A stretch of 64,000 nt of DNA from NCBI GenBank assembly GCA_958445065.1, contig CAUCQW010000004.1, forward strand, positions 69,142 through 133,141. The letters are read 5' to 3'. The notes below the pieces were generated by a model. It was not told the origin of the DNA, searched no databases, and saw nothing but the letters and a program-made list of their open reading frames with translations. Positions 51,064-60,930 of the stretch are shown piece after piece. The DNA comes from an uncultured Collinsella sp. (GTDB taxonomy: Bacteria > Actinomycetota > Coriobacteriia > Coriobacteriales > Coriobacteriaceae). The first letter of the stretch is position 1, and each line of letters begins with the position of its first letter. The position numbers and the translations under genes were made by a program.

Positions 51064-51459
51064 ATGTCTCACGATATTTGCCCCGATACCGGGGAACCTT
51101 GCACTTGCGACGGGTCCGAACCCTGTACCTGCGGTTGCGGTGGCTGCGGACATACTGCGGAAGAGGAAGCGGCCGCCGCGGCGTATCGTGATGCACACCG
51201 CGAAGGCCCGTCCGGTGATGCTCTCGACCATGAACGTAAGATCATCGTTTCGTTCGATAGCACCTTCGATGTGATGGAATGCGAACAGCTGTGTCTTGCC
51301 GCCGGTGTGCCCGGGCGCATCATGCCGCTGCCCGGCTCCATTACCGCCGGCTGCGGGCTGTGCTGGGCCATGCCGTTCTCGGGCGATGCGCTCGCGGCCT
51401 TCCGCACTGCCACCGAAGGCCGCATAACCCCCGCCGACTACCATCAGCTCTTCCTCTAA
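51064..51459 (+). CDS. DUF3343 protein with cysteine-rich N-terminal extension
   Basis: 131 aa. The C-terminal half is a DUF3343 domain (IIVSFDSTFDVMECEQLCLAAGVPGRIMPLPGSITAGCGLCW) similar to the 23132-23383 protein. The first 30 residues are an unusual Cys/Gly cluster with about eight cysteines (CPDTGEPCTCDGSEPCTCG), resembling a metal or selenium binding tail. It starts 16 bases after mobA with no terminator between. Function unproven. Confidence 0.8.
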   Translation: MSHDICPDTGEPCTCDGSEPCTCGCGGCGHTAEEEAAAAAYRDAHREGPSGDALDHERKIIVSFDSTFDVMECEQLCLAAGVPGRIMPLPGSITAGCGLCWAMPFSGDALAAFRTATEGRITPADYHQLFL

Positions 51460-51716
51460 CCACCAACATCACCACAAAGGTGCCTGTCCCCAATGTGGTG
51501 GCTTGGAACACGTGGACGAAACAGGTTTGAAACACGGGTTTTGCATGTCAGGCACTCAAAAACGCCTCTACCTGCATCGTAATCAAAACGAAACATCTGC
51601 TCGTCGGCTTATGCGAAACTTTCCCGCAACAGTGCGATATTATCCATACACGATAAAGCTCGCGGCGCATGGGGCGCCGCGACCGACACTTTTCGTTTCC
51701 CATCATTGGAGGAAGC

Positions 51717-53072
51717 ATGAGCTACACGCAGAAAGTTCTCGAAGAGCTCAAGGCCCGCTATCCCGAGCAGCCTGAGTTCATCCAGGCCGCGACCGAGATC
51801 CTCGGCACCATCCAGCCGGCGCTCGACGCCCACCCCGAGTACGAGGAGGCCGCCCTGCTGGAGCGCCTCGTCGAGCCCGAGCGCATCGTCATGTTCCGTG
51901 TTCCCTGGGTCGACGATCAGGGCAAAGTTCAGGTCAACCGCGGCTATCGCGTCGAGTTCAACTCTGCCATTGGACCCTACAAGGGCGGCCTGCGCTTTAA
52001 CCCGACGGTCACCCTGGGTATGCTCAAGTTCCTGGGCCTGGAGCAGATCCTCAAGAACAGCCTGACCACCCTTCCCATGGGCGGCGGCAAGGGCGGCTCC
52101 GACTTTGACCCCAAGGGCAAGTCCAACAACGAGATCATGCACTTCTGCCAGTCCTTCATGACCGAGCTCTATCGCCACATCGGCCCCAACACCGACGTTC
52201 CCGCCGGCGACCTGGGCGTTGGCGGCCGCGAGGTTGCCTACCTGTTCGGTCAGTACAAGCGCCTGACCAACGAGTGGACCGGCGTCCTCACCGGCAAGGG
52301 CCTCTCCTTTGGCGGCTCGCTTGCCCGTACCGAGGCCACCGGCTACGGCCTGGCCTACTTTGTGGACGAGTACCTCAAGAGCCGCGGTAACTCCTTCGAG
52401 GGCAAGAACGTCGTCGTTCATGGCTCCGGCAACGTCGCTATCTACGCCGTCCAGAAGGTCTCCCAGCTCGGCGGCAAGGTGCTGGCCTGCTCCGATACTC
52501 ACGGCTGGGTCGAGGATCCCGACGGCATCGACTACACTGTGCTCGAGCACGTCTACAACAAGAAGCGCTCCGGCCACGACAAGGGCGTTACGCTCGCTAT
52601 GTACGTTGACGAGAAGCCCAACGCCGTGTGGCACGAGGGCGACGGCCGTGGCGTTTGGCAGCTGCCCTGCGACATCGCGCTGCCCTGCGCTCGCGAGAAC
52701 ACGCTGCTGCTCGAGGACGCCCAGGCGCTCGTCGCCAACGGCTGCAAGGTGGTCGGCGAGGGCGCGAACATGCCTACGACCATCGAGGCCACGACCTACT
52801 TCCAGGAGAACGGCGTCGCCTTTATGCCCGGTAAGGCTGCCAACGCCGGCGGCGTACTCGTGTCCGGCCTGGAGATGAGCCAGAACGCCGAGCACCTGTC
52901 CTGGACCTTCGAGGAGGTCGACGGCAAGCTCGAGCAGCTCATGCGCGGCATGTTCCACAACGTGGACGACACCGCCAAGGAGTATGGCCAGGAGGGCAAC
53001 TTTGTCATGGGCGCCAACATCGCTGGCTTCCTGAAGGTCGCCGACGCCATGCTCGCCCAGGGCGTCTGCTAA
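51717..53072 (+). CDS. gdhA: NADP-type glutamate dehydrogenase
   Basis: 451 aa, hexameric type. Reversible reductive amination of 2-oxoglutarate, the main ammonium assimilation step. The substrate-binding lysine region is PYKGGLRFNPTV and PMGGGKGGSDFDPKGKS (Lys125), then the dinucleotide fold VVHGSGNVAIYA. The glycine motif GSGNVA suits NADP use. ATG 51717 has GGAGGA upstream. A strong terminator follows. Confidence 0.95.
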   Translation: MSYTQKVLEELKARYPEQPEFIQAATEILGTIQPALDAHPEYEEAALLERLVEPERIVMFRVPWVDDQGKVQVNRGYRVEFNSAIGPYKGGLRFNPTVTLGMLKFLGLEQILKNSLTTLPMGGGKGGSDFDPKGKSNNEIMHFCQSFMTELYRHIGPNTDVPAGDLGVGGREVAYLFGQYKRLTNEWTGVLTGKGLSFGGSLARTEATGYGLAYFVDEYLKSRGNSFEGKNVVVHGSGNVAIYAVQKVSQLGGKVLACSDTHGWVEDPDGIDYTVLEHVYNKKRSGHDKGVTLAMYVDEKPNAVWHEGDGRGVWQLPCDIALPCARENTLLLEDAQALVANGCKVVGEGANMPTTIEATTYFQENGVAFMPGKAANAGGVLVSGLEMSQNAEHLSWTFEEVDGKLEQLMRGMFHNVDDTAKEYGQEGNFVMGANIAGFLKVADAMLAQGVC

Positions 53073-53097
53073 ATCTTCGCTCGACATAGCATCGTAG

Positions 53098-53132
53098 AAG
53101 GCTCCCAGTCATCTTGGCTGGGAGCCTTTTTT
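53098..53132 (+). terminator. Intrinsic terminator of gdhA
   Basis: AAGGCTCCCAG pairs with CTGGGAGCCTT across a 9-nt loop, followed by a T-run. Confidence 0.93.
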
Positions 53133-53227
53133 GATCCGTTGGGGACGGAGGAAAACGGATCATTTTGTCTCGGCATGAGTTGCGGCCCCTCGTTTGGTAC
53201 ACTTAAAAGTACTGGACAAGTGGAGAG

Positions 53228-54142
53228 ATGGGGGAGAACGTGCTCAAGTTCGGTACCTACGTCCGTGTTGGAAACGCGGCCGAAGCCTATGAGCTCTTGC
53301 AGAAGAACCGCAACAACAAGATTGTGGGCGGTGGCATCTGGATGCGCCTGGGTTCGCGTCGCGTGGCGACGGCGATTGACCTTTCGGACTGCGGACTCGA
53401 TCAGATCGAGGAGACCGAGACCGAGTTTCGCATCGGTGCCATGTGCACGCTGCGCCAGCTCGAGCGCCATACTGGGCTCAACGCGCTTGTCAACCATGTC
53501 TTTGAGTTCGCCGTCCACGATATCGTGGGCGTGCAGCTGCGCAACACCGCCACGGTGGGCGGCAGCATCTACGGTCGCTTTGGCTTCTCGGACGTGCTCT
53601 CCGCCTTCCTCGCGCTCGATTCGTACGTTGAGCTGACGGGTGCCGGCCGCGTGCCGCTCGCCGAGTTCGTGGACATGGGCTACGTGCGCGACGTGATCGA
53701 GTACGTGGTGGTCGTTAAGCACGATTACCGTGCGAGCTACGAGGCCGTGCGCAAGGCCGCGACCGACTTCCCCTCCTTAAACGTCACCGCCGCCTGGTGG
53801 GACAACAGCTGGCATGTCACCGTGGGTGCCCGTCCGCTGCGCGCGACCCTGCTGCAGGGCGAGGCATGTGGCCTTATCGGCAAGCAGCCTTCCGAGGACG
53901 AGCTGCGCTCCCTGGCCGCGTCCGTACGCGCGCTGAGCTACGGCACCAATATGTGGGGCTCGGCCGACTACCGCCGCCGCATCTCGGCCCCGCTTGCCGT
54001 CCAGGCCGTGCGCCGCGCCGCCGGCATCGAGCTTTCGGCTGCGCTTGCCCGCGAGCTCGAGGGCGTGCAAGTGCCTAAGTTTGCCACGGACGAGTATTCC
54101 TGCCGCCGCGTGCCCGGCGTCGATTCTAGCGAGGTGCGCTAA
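53228..54142 (+). CDS. FAD-binding subunit of a xanthine-dehydrogenase-type molybdenum hydroxylase
   Basis: 304 aa. FAD domain features are KIVGGGIWMRL, ATAIDLSDC and LRNTATVGGSIYGRFGFSDVLSAFLALDSYVEL (the GGS and FSD motif), then a C-terminal CO-dehydrogenase-flavoprotein-like domain. It passes electrons from the Mo/Fe-S subunit to NAD or another acceptor. ATG is shown; GTG 53240 after GGGGGAG is also possible. It overlaps the next gene by one base, so they are one unit. Confidence 0.84.
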   Translation: MGENVLKFGTYVRVGNAAEAYELLQKNRNNKIVGGGIWMRLGSRRVATAIDLSDCGLDQIEETETEFRIGAMCTLRQLERHTGLNALVNHVFEFAVHDIVGVQLRNTATVGGSIYGRFGFSDVLSAFLALDSYVELTGAGRVPLAEFVDMGYVRDVIEYVVVVKHDYRASYEAVRKAATDFPSLNVTAAWWDNSWHVTVGARPLRATLLQGEACGLIGKQPSEDELRSLAASVRALSYGTNMWGSADYRRRISAPLAVQAVRRAAGIELSAALARELEGVQVPKFATDEYSCRRVPGVDSSEVR

Positions 54143-56973
54143 TGGCTGCCAAACTCATCGATCTTTCCTTTACGCTCAACGGTCGCAAGGTCAAGGTTCA
54201 GATTGCCCCCGATACCATGCTCTTTTCGCTGCTGCGCGAGCAGGGCTGCGCGTCGGTGCGCTGCGCCTGCGAGACCACCAACTGCGGCCTGTGCACGGTG
54301 TGGCTCGACGGCGACCCGGTGCTGAGCTGCTCGGTTCCCGCCGCCCGTGTTGAGGGTCACACCATCACCACGCTCGAGGGCCTCAAGGCCGAGTCCGAGG
54401 CGCTCGCCCGCGTGATGGCTGCCGAAGGCGCCGAGCAGTGCGGTTTTTGCGCCCCCGGCCTCATCATGAACGTGCTGGCGCTTGCCCGCGCCGCCAAGGA
54501 GGACCCGAGCCTCGTCGCCACGCGCGAGGAGCTCTCGCGCCAGCTGGCCGGCAACCTCTGCCGTTGCAGCGGCTACGAGAGCCAGCTGCGTGCCATCGTT
54601 CGCTTCCTCAACGAGTCCGGCGTGCAGGTGGGCTTTGAGATGCCCGAGCTGCCCGTCAACGATACGAGCTGCGACGGTGTCGCGTACAAGCAGATCACCC
54701 ACAAGCAGCCCAAGAAGGATTCGAAGGCCTTGCTCGAGGGCCGTCCTGTCTACACGGGCGACATGGTGCCCGCCGGCGCGCTTATCGTTAAGCTCAAGCG
54801 CAGCCCGTATGCTCGCGCCAAGATCCGCTCCATCGATACGTCGCGCGCCCTGAAGGTGCCCGGCGTCGTGGGTGTCTACACCTACGAGGACGTGCCCAAG
54901 CGGCGCTTTACCATCGCCGGCCAGAGCTATCCGCAGCCGAGTCCCTACGACCGCCTGATTCTCGAGAACCTCGTCCGTTACCAAAACGAGGAGGTGGCGA
55001 TCGTCGCCGCCGAGACTGAGGAGGCTGCCGACAAGGCGCTCAAACTCATTAAGGTCGACTATGAGGTGCTCGAGCCGCTGCTCGACTTTACCCAGGCACT
55101 CGATAATGACATCGTGGTTCACCCCGAGGGCGACGTGACCTTTATGTTCCCGCAGGGCGGCGACGTTGCTCGCAACCTGGTGTGCAGCGGTACCAGCGAT
55201 TTTGGCGATCTGGACGAGGCCTTCGCCCAGAGCGACATCGTCTTCACCCGCACCTACACCAGCCAGGCCACCCAGACTGCGCCCATGGAGACCTTCCGTG
55301 CCTTCGCGACGACCGACGCCTTCGGCCGCATTTCGGTGACCACCTCCACGCAGGTGCCCTTCCACGTGCGCCGCATGGTCGCGCAGTCGCTCGATATTCC
55401 GCAGTCGCAGGTGCAGGTCATTAAGCCGCGCATCGGCGGCGGCTTTGGCTCCAAGCAGACGGGCTGCTGCGAGATCTTCGTTGCGTTTGTGACGCAGCAG
55501 ACCGGCCGTCCGAGCTACTGCTGCTACACCCGTGAGGAGACCATCACCGCGGGCAACTCGCGCCACCAGATGCAGATGACCGTTAAGCTGGGCGCCATGA
55601 ACGACGGCACCATCACGGCCATCGATCTGCATACGCTCTCCAACGCCGGCGCGTACGGCGAGCACGCTACCACGACGATCGGCCTTTCGGGCCACAAGAG
55701 CCTGCCCATCTACAACCACGTAAAGGCGAGCCGCTTTAGGTGGGACGCCGTCTACACCAACACCAACCGCGGCGGCGCGTATCGCGGCTATGGTGCCACC
55801 CAGGGCCAGTTTGCCGTGGAGAGCGCCGTCAACGAGCTCGCCGACATGCTGCACATGGACCCCGCCGATTTGCGCCTTAAGAACATGGTGCGCGAGGGCG
55901 AGGTCATGCCGCAGTACTACAACGAGAAGCTCAACGCCTGCGCGCTCGACCGCTGTCTGCTGCGCGCGATGGACATGATCGGTTGGCGCGACAAGCCGCT
56001 GGCCGTGGACCTGGGCGACCGCGTGCGCGCCCTTGGCTGCGCGCTCACCATGCAGGGATCGGGCATCTCCAACGTGGATATCGCCGGCATCGACATGCGC
56101 TTGGAAGAGGACGGCTTCATTACCATCGGCACCGGCGCCACCGATAACGGCATGGGCGTCGACACGATCCTGGCGCAGATTGCCGCCGAGGAGCTGGGCG
56201 TCGAGAGCTCGCTCATTGTGGTGCGCGGCGTGGACACCGACCTGTCGCCGTTCGATGCCGGCTCGTACGCGAGCTCGGGCACGTACGTGACGGGCCTTGC
56301 CGCCAAGAACGCCGCGACCGAGTTGCGCGAGAAGATTTGCGCCAAGGCCGCCCGGATGTGGGACGTTGACGCCGCCGACGTGGTCTTCGATGGCCAGTAC
56401 GTGCGCCTGTCCGACGAGCGTGCCGCGCGCGAGCAGAACCGCTACCTCACGCTGCGCGACTTTGCCAACCTGTGTGTCAAGAACATCGCGGGCGGCGACG
56501 CGCTGACCTCGCACGCCTCTGCCTGCCTGCCCGTATCGCCTCCGCCGTTTATGGCCGGCATTGCCGAGGTCGAGGTCGACAAGGCCACTGGCAAGGTGAC
56601 CGTGGTGGATTACGCCGCTGCCGTTGACTGCGGCACCGTGATCAACGAGGCGCTTGCGCGCGTCCAGGCCGAGGGCGGCATTGCCCAGGGTATCGGCCAC
56701 GCGCTCTACGAGATCGTCGAGCACGATGAGCGCGGCCGCCTGCGCACCGGTAACTTTATGAGCTATAAGTTGCCCACGCGCCTGGATATCGGCAGCATTC
56801 GCGTGGCCTTTGAGCCGAGTTACGAGCCGACGGGTCCGTTTGGCGCCAAGTCGATCGGCGAGGTCGTCATCAACACGCCGCTTGCCGCCGTTGCCTCGGC
56901 CGTGGCGCACGCCACCGGCCACCAGGTTCGATCGCTGCCGATCACGCCCGAGAAGGCCCTGCTGGGGGAGTAG
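54142..56973 (+). CDS. Molybdenum hydroxylase large subunit with fused [2Fe-2S] domain (xanthine dehydrogenase family)
   Basis: 943 aa. N-terminal plant-type [2Fe-2S] domain (Cys43, Cys48, Cys51, Cys63) and second cluster (EQCGFCAPG and NLCRCSGYE), then the molybdopterin domain from about residue 185. Mo-site features are FRAF-like QTAPMETFRAFATTD, IGGGFGSKQ and the catalytic Glu in KSIGEVVINTP near the C-terminus. In most organisms these two parts are separate subunits; here they are fused and only FAD is separate. It hydroxylates a purine or N-heterocycle; a selenium-dependent form is possible because DUF3343 and yedF genes are present. A strong terminator follows. Confidence 0.85.
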   Translation: MAAKLIDLSFTLNGRKVKVQIAPDTMLFSLLREQGCASVRCACETTNCGLCTVWLDGDPVLSCSVPAARVEGHTITTLEGLKAESEALARVMAAEGAEQCGFCAPGLIMNVLALARAAKEDPSLVATREELSRQLAGNLCRCSGYESQLRAIVRFLNESGVQVGFEMPELPVNDTSCDGVAYKQITHKQPKKDSKALLEGRPVYTGDMVPAGALIVKLKRSPYARAKIRSIDTSRALKVPGVVGVYTYEDVPKRRFTIAGQSYPQPSPYDRLILENLVRYQNEEVAIVAAETEEAADKALKLIKVDYEVLEPLLDFTQALDNDIVVHPEGDVTFMFPQGGDVARNLVCSGTSDFGDLDEAFAQSDIVFTRTYTSQATQTAPMETFRAFATTDAFGRISVTTSTQVPFHVRRMVAQSLDIPQSQVQVIKPRIGGGFGSKQTGCCEIFVAFVTQQTGRPSYCCYTREETITAGNSRHQMQMTVKLGAMNDGTITAIDLHTLSNAGAYGEHATTTIGLSGHKSLPIYNHVKASRFRWDAVYTNTNRGGAYRGYGATQGQFAVESAVNELADMLHMDPADLRLKNMVREGEVMPQYYNEKLNACALDRCLLRAMDMIGWRDKPLAVDLGDRVRALGCALTMQGSGISNVDIAGIDMRLEEDGFITIGTGATDNGMGVDTILAQIAAEELGVESSLIVVRGVDTDLSPFDAGSYASSGTYVTGLAAKNAATELREKICAKAARMWDVDAADVVFDGQYVRLSDERAAREQNRYLTLRDFANLCVKNIAGGDALTSHASACLPVSPPPFMAGIAEVEVDKATGKVTVVDYAAAVDCGTVINEALARVQAEGGIAQGIGHALYEIVEHDERGRLRTGNFMSYKLPTRLDIGSIRVAFEPSYEPTGPFGAKSIGEVVINTPLAAVASAVAHATGHQVRSLPITPEKALLGE

Positions 56974-56997
56974 TGGATCAGCGAGCAAGTCGTAATT

Positions 56998-57027
56998 GGC
57001 GGGGCGGGGCAACTCGCCCCGCCTTTT
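56998..57027 (+). terminator. Intrinsic terminator after the hydroxylase genes
   Basis: GGCGGGGC pairs perfectly with GCCCCGCC across a 10-nt loop, then TTTT. Confidence 0.85.
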
Positions 57028-57071
57028 GCACTCGTGGTGAGGTCGTGAGCCTGTAAAACGTGTGCGTGCGC

Positions 57072-57103
57072 TTGACGTTCGTATCTGCTATCATTCCTAG
57101 TCT
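57072..57103 (+). promoter_or_regulatory. Candidate tRNA-Leu promoter
   Basis: TTGACG (57072-57077) is a good -35. Possible -10 boxes are TATCAT (57089) or TAGTCT (57098), neither at ideal spacing. Confidence 0.4.
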
Positions 57104-57113
57104 GTGCGCTCAT

Positions 57114-57197
57114 GCGGGCGTGGCGGAATTGGTAGACGCGCCAGATTTAGGTTCTGGTGGGATTCCCGTGAAGGTTCGAGTCCTTTCGCCCGCACCA
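57114..57197 (+). tRNA. tRNA-Leu(TAG)
   Basis: Acceptor GCGGGCG with CGCCCGC, class II with an extra arm GGTGGGATTCCCGT, anticodon loop TTTAGGT with TAG, T-arm GTTCGAGTC, encoded CCA. Confidence 0.96.
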
Positions 57198-57288
57198 TCG
57201 CACCTGCGTCGGCTTCGGCCGTCGCGACACTTTGTTGCATAAAGGTACCAGCACCTCAGATAAGCTGGGCAGTATGAGGAGGAACGTG

Positions 57289-58587
57289 TTGAACATCACC
57301 GCTTCTGACGTCAAGGACGCCAAGCTCACCGCTACGGTCACCATCCCGGCCGCCGACGTCGACGCCGCGATCAAGAAGGCCTACAAGGACACCGCCAAGA
57401 AGTACCGCTTCCCGGGCTTCCGTGCCGGTAAGGCTCCCCGTCCGGTCATCGACTCCGCTCTTGGCGCCGAGGCTACCCTCGCTCAGGCCACCAACGACCT
57501 GATCGCCGCCAACGAGCCCGCCGTCCTCAACGAGCTGGACATCGTCCCCACCAAGAGCGGTGACTACAAGGAGCTCGACCTCGCCAAGGACCACGAGGAC
57601 TACACCTACACCGTCGAGTTCTCCCTGCGTCCCGCCGCTGAGCTCTCCTCCTTCGACGCCGTCGAGATCGAGATGCCTCCTGCGGAGGTCACCGAGTCCG
57701 AGATCAATAACCAGGTCGAGATGCTCCTCAACTACCGTGCCACCTTCGAGGACGTCGAGGGTCGCGCCGTCGAGGCCGAGGACTACGTCACCGTCGACCT
57801 CAAGGCCGTCGAGAACGCCGACAACTTTGCCGCCGAGGGCCGCATGCTCATCGCCGGTAGCGACAGCAACCCCAAGGAGTTCAACGAGGCTCTGATCGGC
57901 GCTAACGTTGACGACGTCAAGACCGTCACCTGGACCGACGAGGTCGAGGAGGGCGAGGAGGCCGAGACCCACACCGTCGAGGTCACCGTCAAGGGCATCA
58001 AGGTCCGCAACACCCCCGAGCTCACCGACGAGCTCGTCAAGTCCGACTTTGGCTTCGACAGCATCGACGCCATGCGCGACGCCATCAAGATCGAGATCGA
58101 GCAGGACAAGGCTTCCCGCCTCCCGGCCGAGAAGGAGAACCGTTGCGTCGCCGCTCTCGCCGAGCGTCTGCAGCTCGACGAGATGGATGCCGACTACGAG
58201 CAGTCCGTCTTTGAGGAGCTTGGCCAGAACTTCCTGTCCAACCTCGCTGCCCGCGGCATGACGCTGGACACCTGGCTGCCGGCTTCTGGCCTGACCATGG
58301 AGCAGTTCATCGGCGACCTGCACAAGCAGGCCAACGACGTTGCCCGCGAGTCCCTGGCGCTCGACGCCCTCGCTCGTGAGCTCAAGATCGAGGTCACCGA
58401 GGACGACATCAACGCCGAGTTCGAGAAGGCCGGCGTCAAGGACGTCGAGGCTTCCAAGGCCGAGTTCATCGCCGATGGCCGCATGCCTGCCGTCCGCGAG
58501 TCCATCCGTCGCTCCAAGGCCGTCGACCACCTGGTCGAGAACGCCAAGGTGACCGAGGTCGACGAGACCGCCAAGGACGCCGAGTAA
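57289..58587 (+). CDS. tig: Trigger factor (ribosome-associated chaperone)
   Basis: 432 aa. The N-terminal ribosome-binding domain carries the tail-out signature GFRAGKAPRPVI (residues 39-50); the central peptidyl-prolyl isomerase domain follows, and a helical, acidic C-terminal domain ends DETAKDAE. TTG 57289 is chosen: AGGAGGA lies five bases before it and the residues after it start the normal family sequence. ATG 57274 and GTG 57286 are in frame. The gene is very rich in C-ending codons, as expected for high expression. Confidence 0.95.
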   Translation: MNITASDVKDAKLTATVTIPAADVDAAIKKAYKDTAKKYRFPGFRAGKAPRPVIDSALGAEATLAQATNDLIAANEPAVLNELDIVPTKSGDYKELDLAKDHEDYTYTVEFSLRPAAELSSFDAVEIEMPPAEVTESEINNQVEMLLNYRATFEDVEGRAVEAEDYVTVDLKAVENADNFAAEGRMLIAGSDSNPKEFNEALIGANVDDVKTVTWTDEVEEGEEAETHTVEVTVKGIKVRNTPELTDELVKSDFGFDSIDAMRDAIKIEIEQDKASRLPAEKENRCVAALAERLQLDEMDADYEQSVFEELGQNFLSNLAARGMTLDTWLPASGLTMEQFIGDLHKQANDVARESLALDALARELKIEVTEDDINAEFEKAGVKDVEASKAEFIADGRMPAVRESIRRSKAVDHLVENAKVTEVDETAKDAE

Positions 58588-58663
58588 TTCTCGCCACCTT
58601 GCCCGCGAGCGCATGGGTGCGCCCGTGATGGGGTAAAGTTATACACCGGTTATCCGGTTGCTT

Positions 58664-58708
58664 CGTACGGTGCCAGCCAATGCATAGCATGCGGGCACCG
58701 TACGTTTA
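58664..58708 (+). terminator. Hairpin before clpP, terminator or leader stem
   Basis: A perfect 11-bp stem CGTACGGTGCC/GGCACCGTACG with a 19-nt loop containing GCATAGCATGC, then TTTATC. It could end tig transcripts or act in the clpP leader. Confidence 0.5.
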
Positions 58709-58750
58709 TCTAGAACCAATTTGGTCCGCAAGAGAGAAATGGAGATGCGT

Positions 58751-59371
58751 ATGATCGCTAAGTTCGATTCCGCCCTCGTGCCATACGTTATCGAGCAGAC
58801 GCCGCGCGGCGAGCGCAGCTACGATATCTATTCGCGCCTGCTCAACGACCGCATCATCTTCTTGGGCGAGGAGATCAACTCCGTCAGCGCCAACCTGGTC
58901 GTTGCCCAGCTGCTGCATCTTGAGAGCCAGGATGCCGAGAAGGATATCTCGCTCTACATCAATTCGCCCGGTGGCGAGGTCTACTCCGGCCTGGCGATTC
59001 TTGACACCATGAACTTCATCAAGCCGCAGGTTTCCACCATCTGCGTCGGTATGGCCGCGTCCATGGCCGCCGTGCTGCTTTCGGCCGGCGCTAAGGGCAA
59101 GCGCTTCTGCCTGCCGCACTCCAAGGTCATGATTCACCAGCCCAGCGGCGGTGCCCAGGGTCAGCAGACCGAGATCGAGATCGTGGCCGAGGAGATCAAG
59201 AAGACCCGCCGCGAGCTCAACCAGATCCTGTCCGATGCCTCGGGCCAGCCCATCGAGAAGGTTCAGGCCGATACCGAGCGCGACAACTACCTGACCGCTG
59301 CCGAAGCCCTCGACTACGGTCTGGTCGACCGTATCGTCACCTCGCGCGATCTCGCCGCGAAGGACGCCTAG
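58751..59371 (+). CDS. clpP: ATP-dependent Clp protease proteolytic subunit
   Basis: 206 aa serine protease with catalytic triad Ser104 (GMAASMAA), His129 (SKVMIHQP) and Asp178 (ERDNYL). Works with ClpX, which is encoded two bases downstream. ATG 58751 has GGAG six bases before it; ATG 58739 and 58745 are near-equal alternatives. Confidence 0.95.
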   Translation: MIAKFDSALVPYVIEQTPRGERSYDIYSRLLNDRIIFLGEEINSVSANLVVAQLLHLESQDAEKDISLYINSPGGEVYSGLAILDTMNFIKPQVSTICVGMAASMAAVLLSAGAKGKRFCLPHSKVMIHQPSGGAQGQQTEIEIVAEEIKKTRRELNQILSDASGQPIEKVQADTERDNYLTAAEALDYGLVDRIVTSRDLAAKDA

Positions 59372-59372
59372 G

Positions 59373-60779
59373 ATGGCAGGTAACATGCAGGACAACTTTG
59401 ACGAGAACGGTAACCCCATCCGCTGCTCCTTCTGCGGAAAAGAGCAGGGCCAGGTCCGTCGCCTCGTAAAGGGCCCGACCAACATCTTTATCTGTGACGA
59501 GTGCGTTGCCGCCTGTTCCGAGATTCTGGAAGAGTCGCTGGCTTCGGACTTTATGGACGCTGCCCGCAACGGCAAGCTGCCGGGTTTCCTCAACGACCAC
59601 GGTCAGGCTGCATCCCAGCCCGCCGTGGACCCCGAGACCGAGGGCTTTGAGCTTGAGGACGACCGTCAGGTCATCACACACGTGCCGACGCCGCACGAGA
59701 TCTATGACGAGCTTTCGGCCTATGTTATGGGTCAGGAGGACGCCAAACGCGCCATGTCGGTGGCCGTGTACAACCACTATCGCCGCGTGATCGAGGGCGG
59801 CGCCGCGGTGTCTGCCTTTGACGACGGCATGGGCTCGCAGTTCGACGACGGCATGGACGAGGTAGAGCTCGCCAAGTCCAACATCCTGCTGCTCGGTCCC
59901 ACCGGTACCGGTAAGACCCTGCTCGCCCAGACGCTCGCGCGTATTCTCGAGGTGCCGTTTGCCATCGCCGACGCCACCGCGCTTACCGAGGCCGGCTACG
60001 TGGGCGAGGACGTGGAGAACATCCTGCTCAAGCTTATCAATGCTGCCGATGGTGACATTGAACGCGCGCAGGTGGGCATCATCTACGTGGACGAGATTGA
60101 CAAGATCGCCCGCAAGGCCGAGAACCTCTCCATTACCCGCGATGTTTCGGGCGAGGGCGTTCAGCAGGCACTGCTTAAGATTCTTGAGGGCACGGTGGCA
60201 AGCGTTCCGCCCACCGGCGGCCGCAAGCATCCCCAGCAGGAGCTGCTGCAGATCGATACGACCAACATCCTGTTCATCTGCGGCGGTGCCTTTGTGGGTC
60301 TGGACAAGATCATTGCCGATCGCGTGGGCAACAAGGGCGTGGGCTTCAACTCCGAGATCGCCGGCCCCACCTCGGTTGACGAGAACGACCTGCTGCGCCA
60401 GGTGCTCCCGCAGGACCTCAACGCCTTTGGCATGATCCCCGAGTTCGTGGGCCGTACGCCCGTCGTCACCCAGACGCAGGCGCTCGACGAGGATGACCTG
60501 GTGTCGATTCTGACCGAGCCCAAGAACGCCGTGGTGCGTCAATACCGTAAGATGTTCCAGCTCGAGGACGTTGAGCTTGAGTTTGAGGACGCCGCCCTGC
60601 ACGAGATCGCCCGCATGGCGCTCGCCCGCAAGACCGGCGCCCGCGGCCTGCGCTCCATCTGCGAGGACGTGCTGCAGCAGACGATGTTCGATCTGCCCAG
60701 TGAGGAGGGCGTTTCCAAGGTCGTTGTGACCGAAGCCTCCGTAAAGGGCGAAGAACAGCCCCAGCGCATCTATGGGTAA
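59373..60779 (+). CDS. clpX: ATP-dependent Clp protease ATP-binding subunit ClpX
   Basis: 468 aa unfoldase. N-terminal zinc-binding domain [11 protein letters not shown]...[12 protein letters not shown], then a linker with some acidic inserts, Walker [15 protein letters not shown] and Walker [16 protein letters not shown], and sensor GARGLRS near the C-terminus. The insert after residue 130 ([14 protein letters not shown]) is longer than usual. It starts one base after clpP. Confidence 0.96.
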   Translation: MAGNMQDNFDENGNPIRCSFCGKEQGQVRRLVKGPTNIFICDECVAACSEILEESLASDFMDAARNGKLPGFLNDHGQAASQPAVDPETEGFELEDDRQVITHVPTPHEIYDELSAYVMGQEDAKRAMSVAVYNHYRRVIEGGAAVSAFDDGMGSQFDDGMDEVELAKSNILLLGPTGTGKTLLAQTLARILEVPFAIADATALTEAGYVGEDVENILLKLINAADGDIERAQVGIIYVDEIDKIARKAENLSITRDVSGEGVQQALLKILEGTVASVPPTGGRKHPQQELLQIDTTNILFICGGAFVGLDKIIADRVGNKGVGFNSEIAGPTSVDENDLLRQVLPQDLNAFGMIPEFVGRTPVVTQTQALDEDDLVSILTEPKNAVVRQYRKMFQLEDVELEFEDAALHEIARMALARKTGARGLRSICEDVLQQTMFDLPSEEGVSKVVVTEASVKGEEQPQRIYG

Positions 60780-60801
60780 ACCAGCCAAAAACGTGCTTGT
60801 A

Positions 60802-60838
60802 AATAGCCTCCGACCATCCGCGGTCGGAGGCTATTTTA
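60802..60838 (+). terminator. Intrinsic terminator of clpPX
   Basis: A perfect 14-bp stem AATAGCCTCCGACC with its complement, 6-nt loop, then TTATATA. Confidence 0.88.
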
Positions 60839-60930
60839 TATATACGCAATAACCCCAACTACCTGTGTTATTCTGTGTGTTTGTTTAAGCCTCAGCGAAG
60901 TCATATCAGACTGAAGTAATCGATACCTAA

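Noticed and set aside
54139-57012. Very long open frame on the minus strand opposite the molybdenum hydroxylase
   Set aside because: It mirrors the real gene's codon bias and shows no recognisable family. The same holds for long minus-strand frames opposite rpsA, modBC and hyfB.
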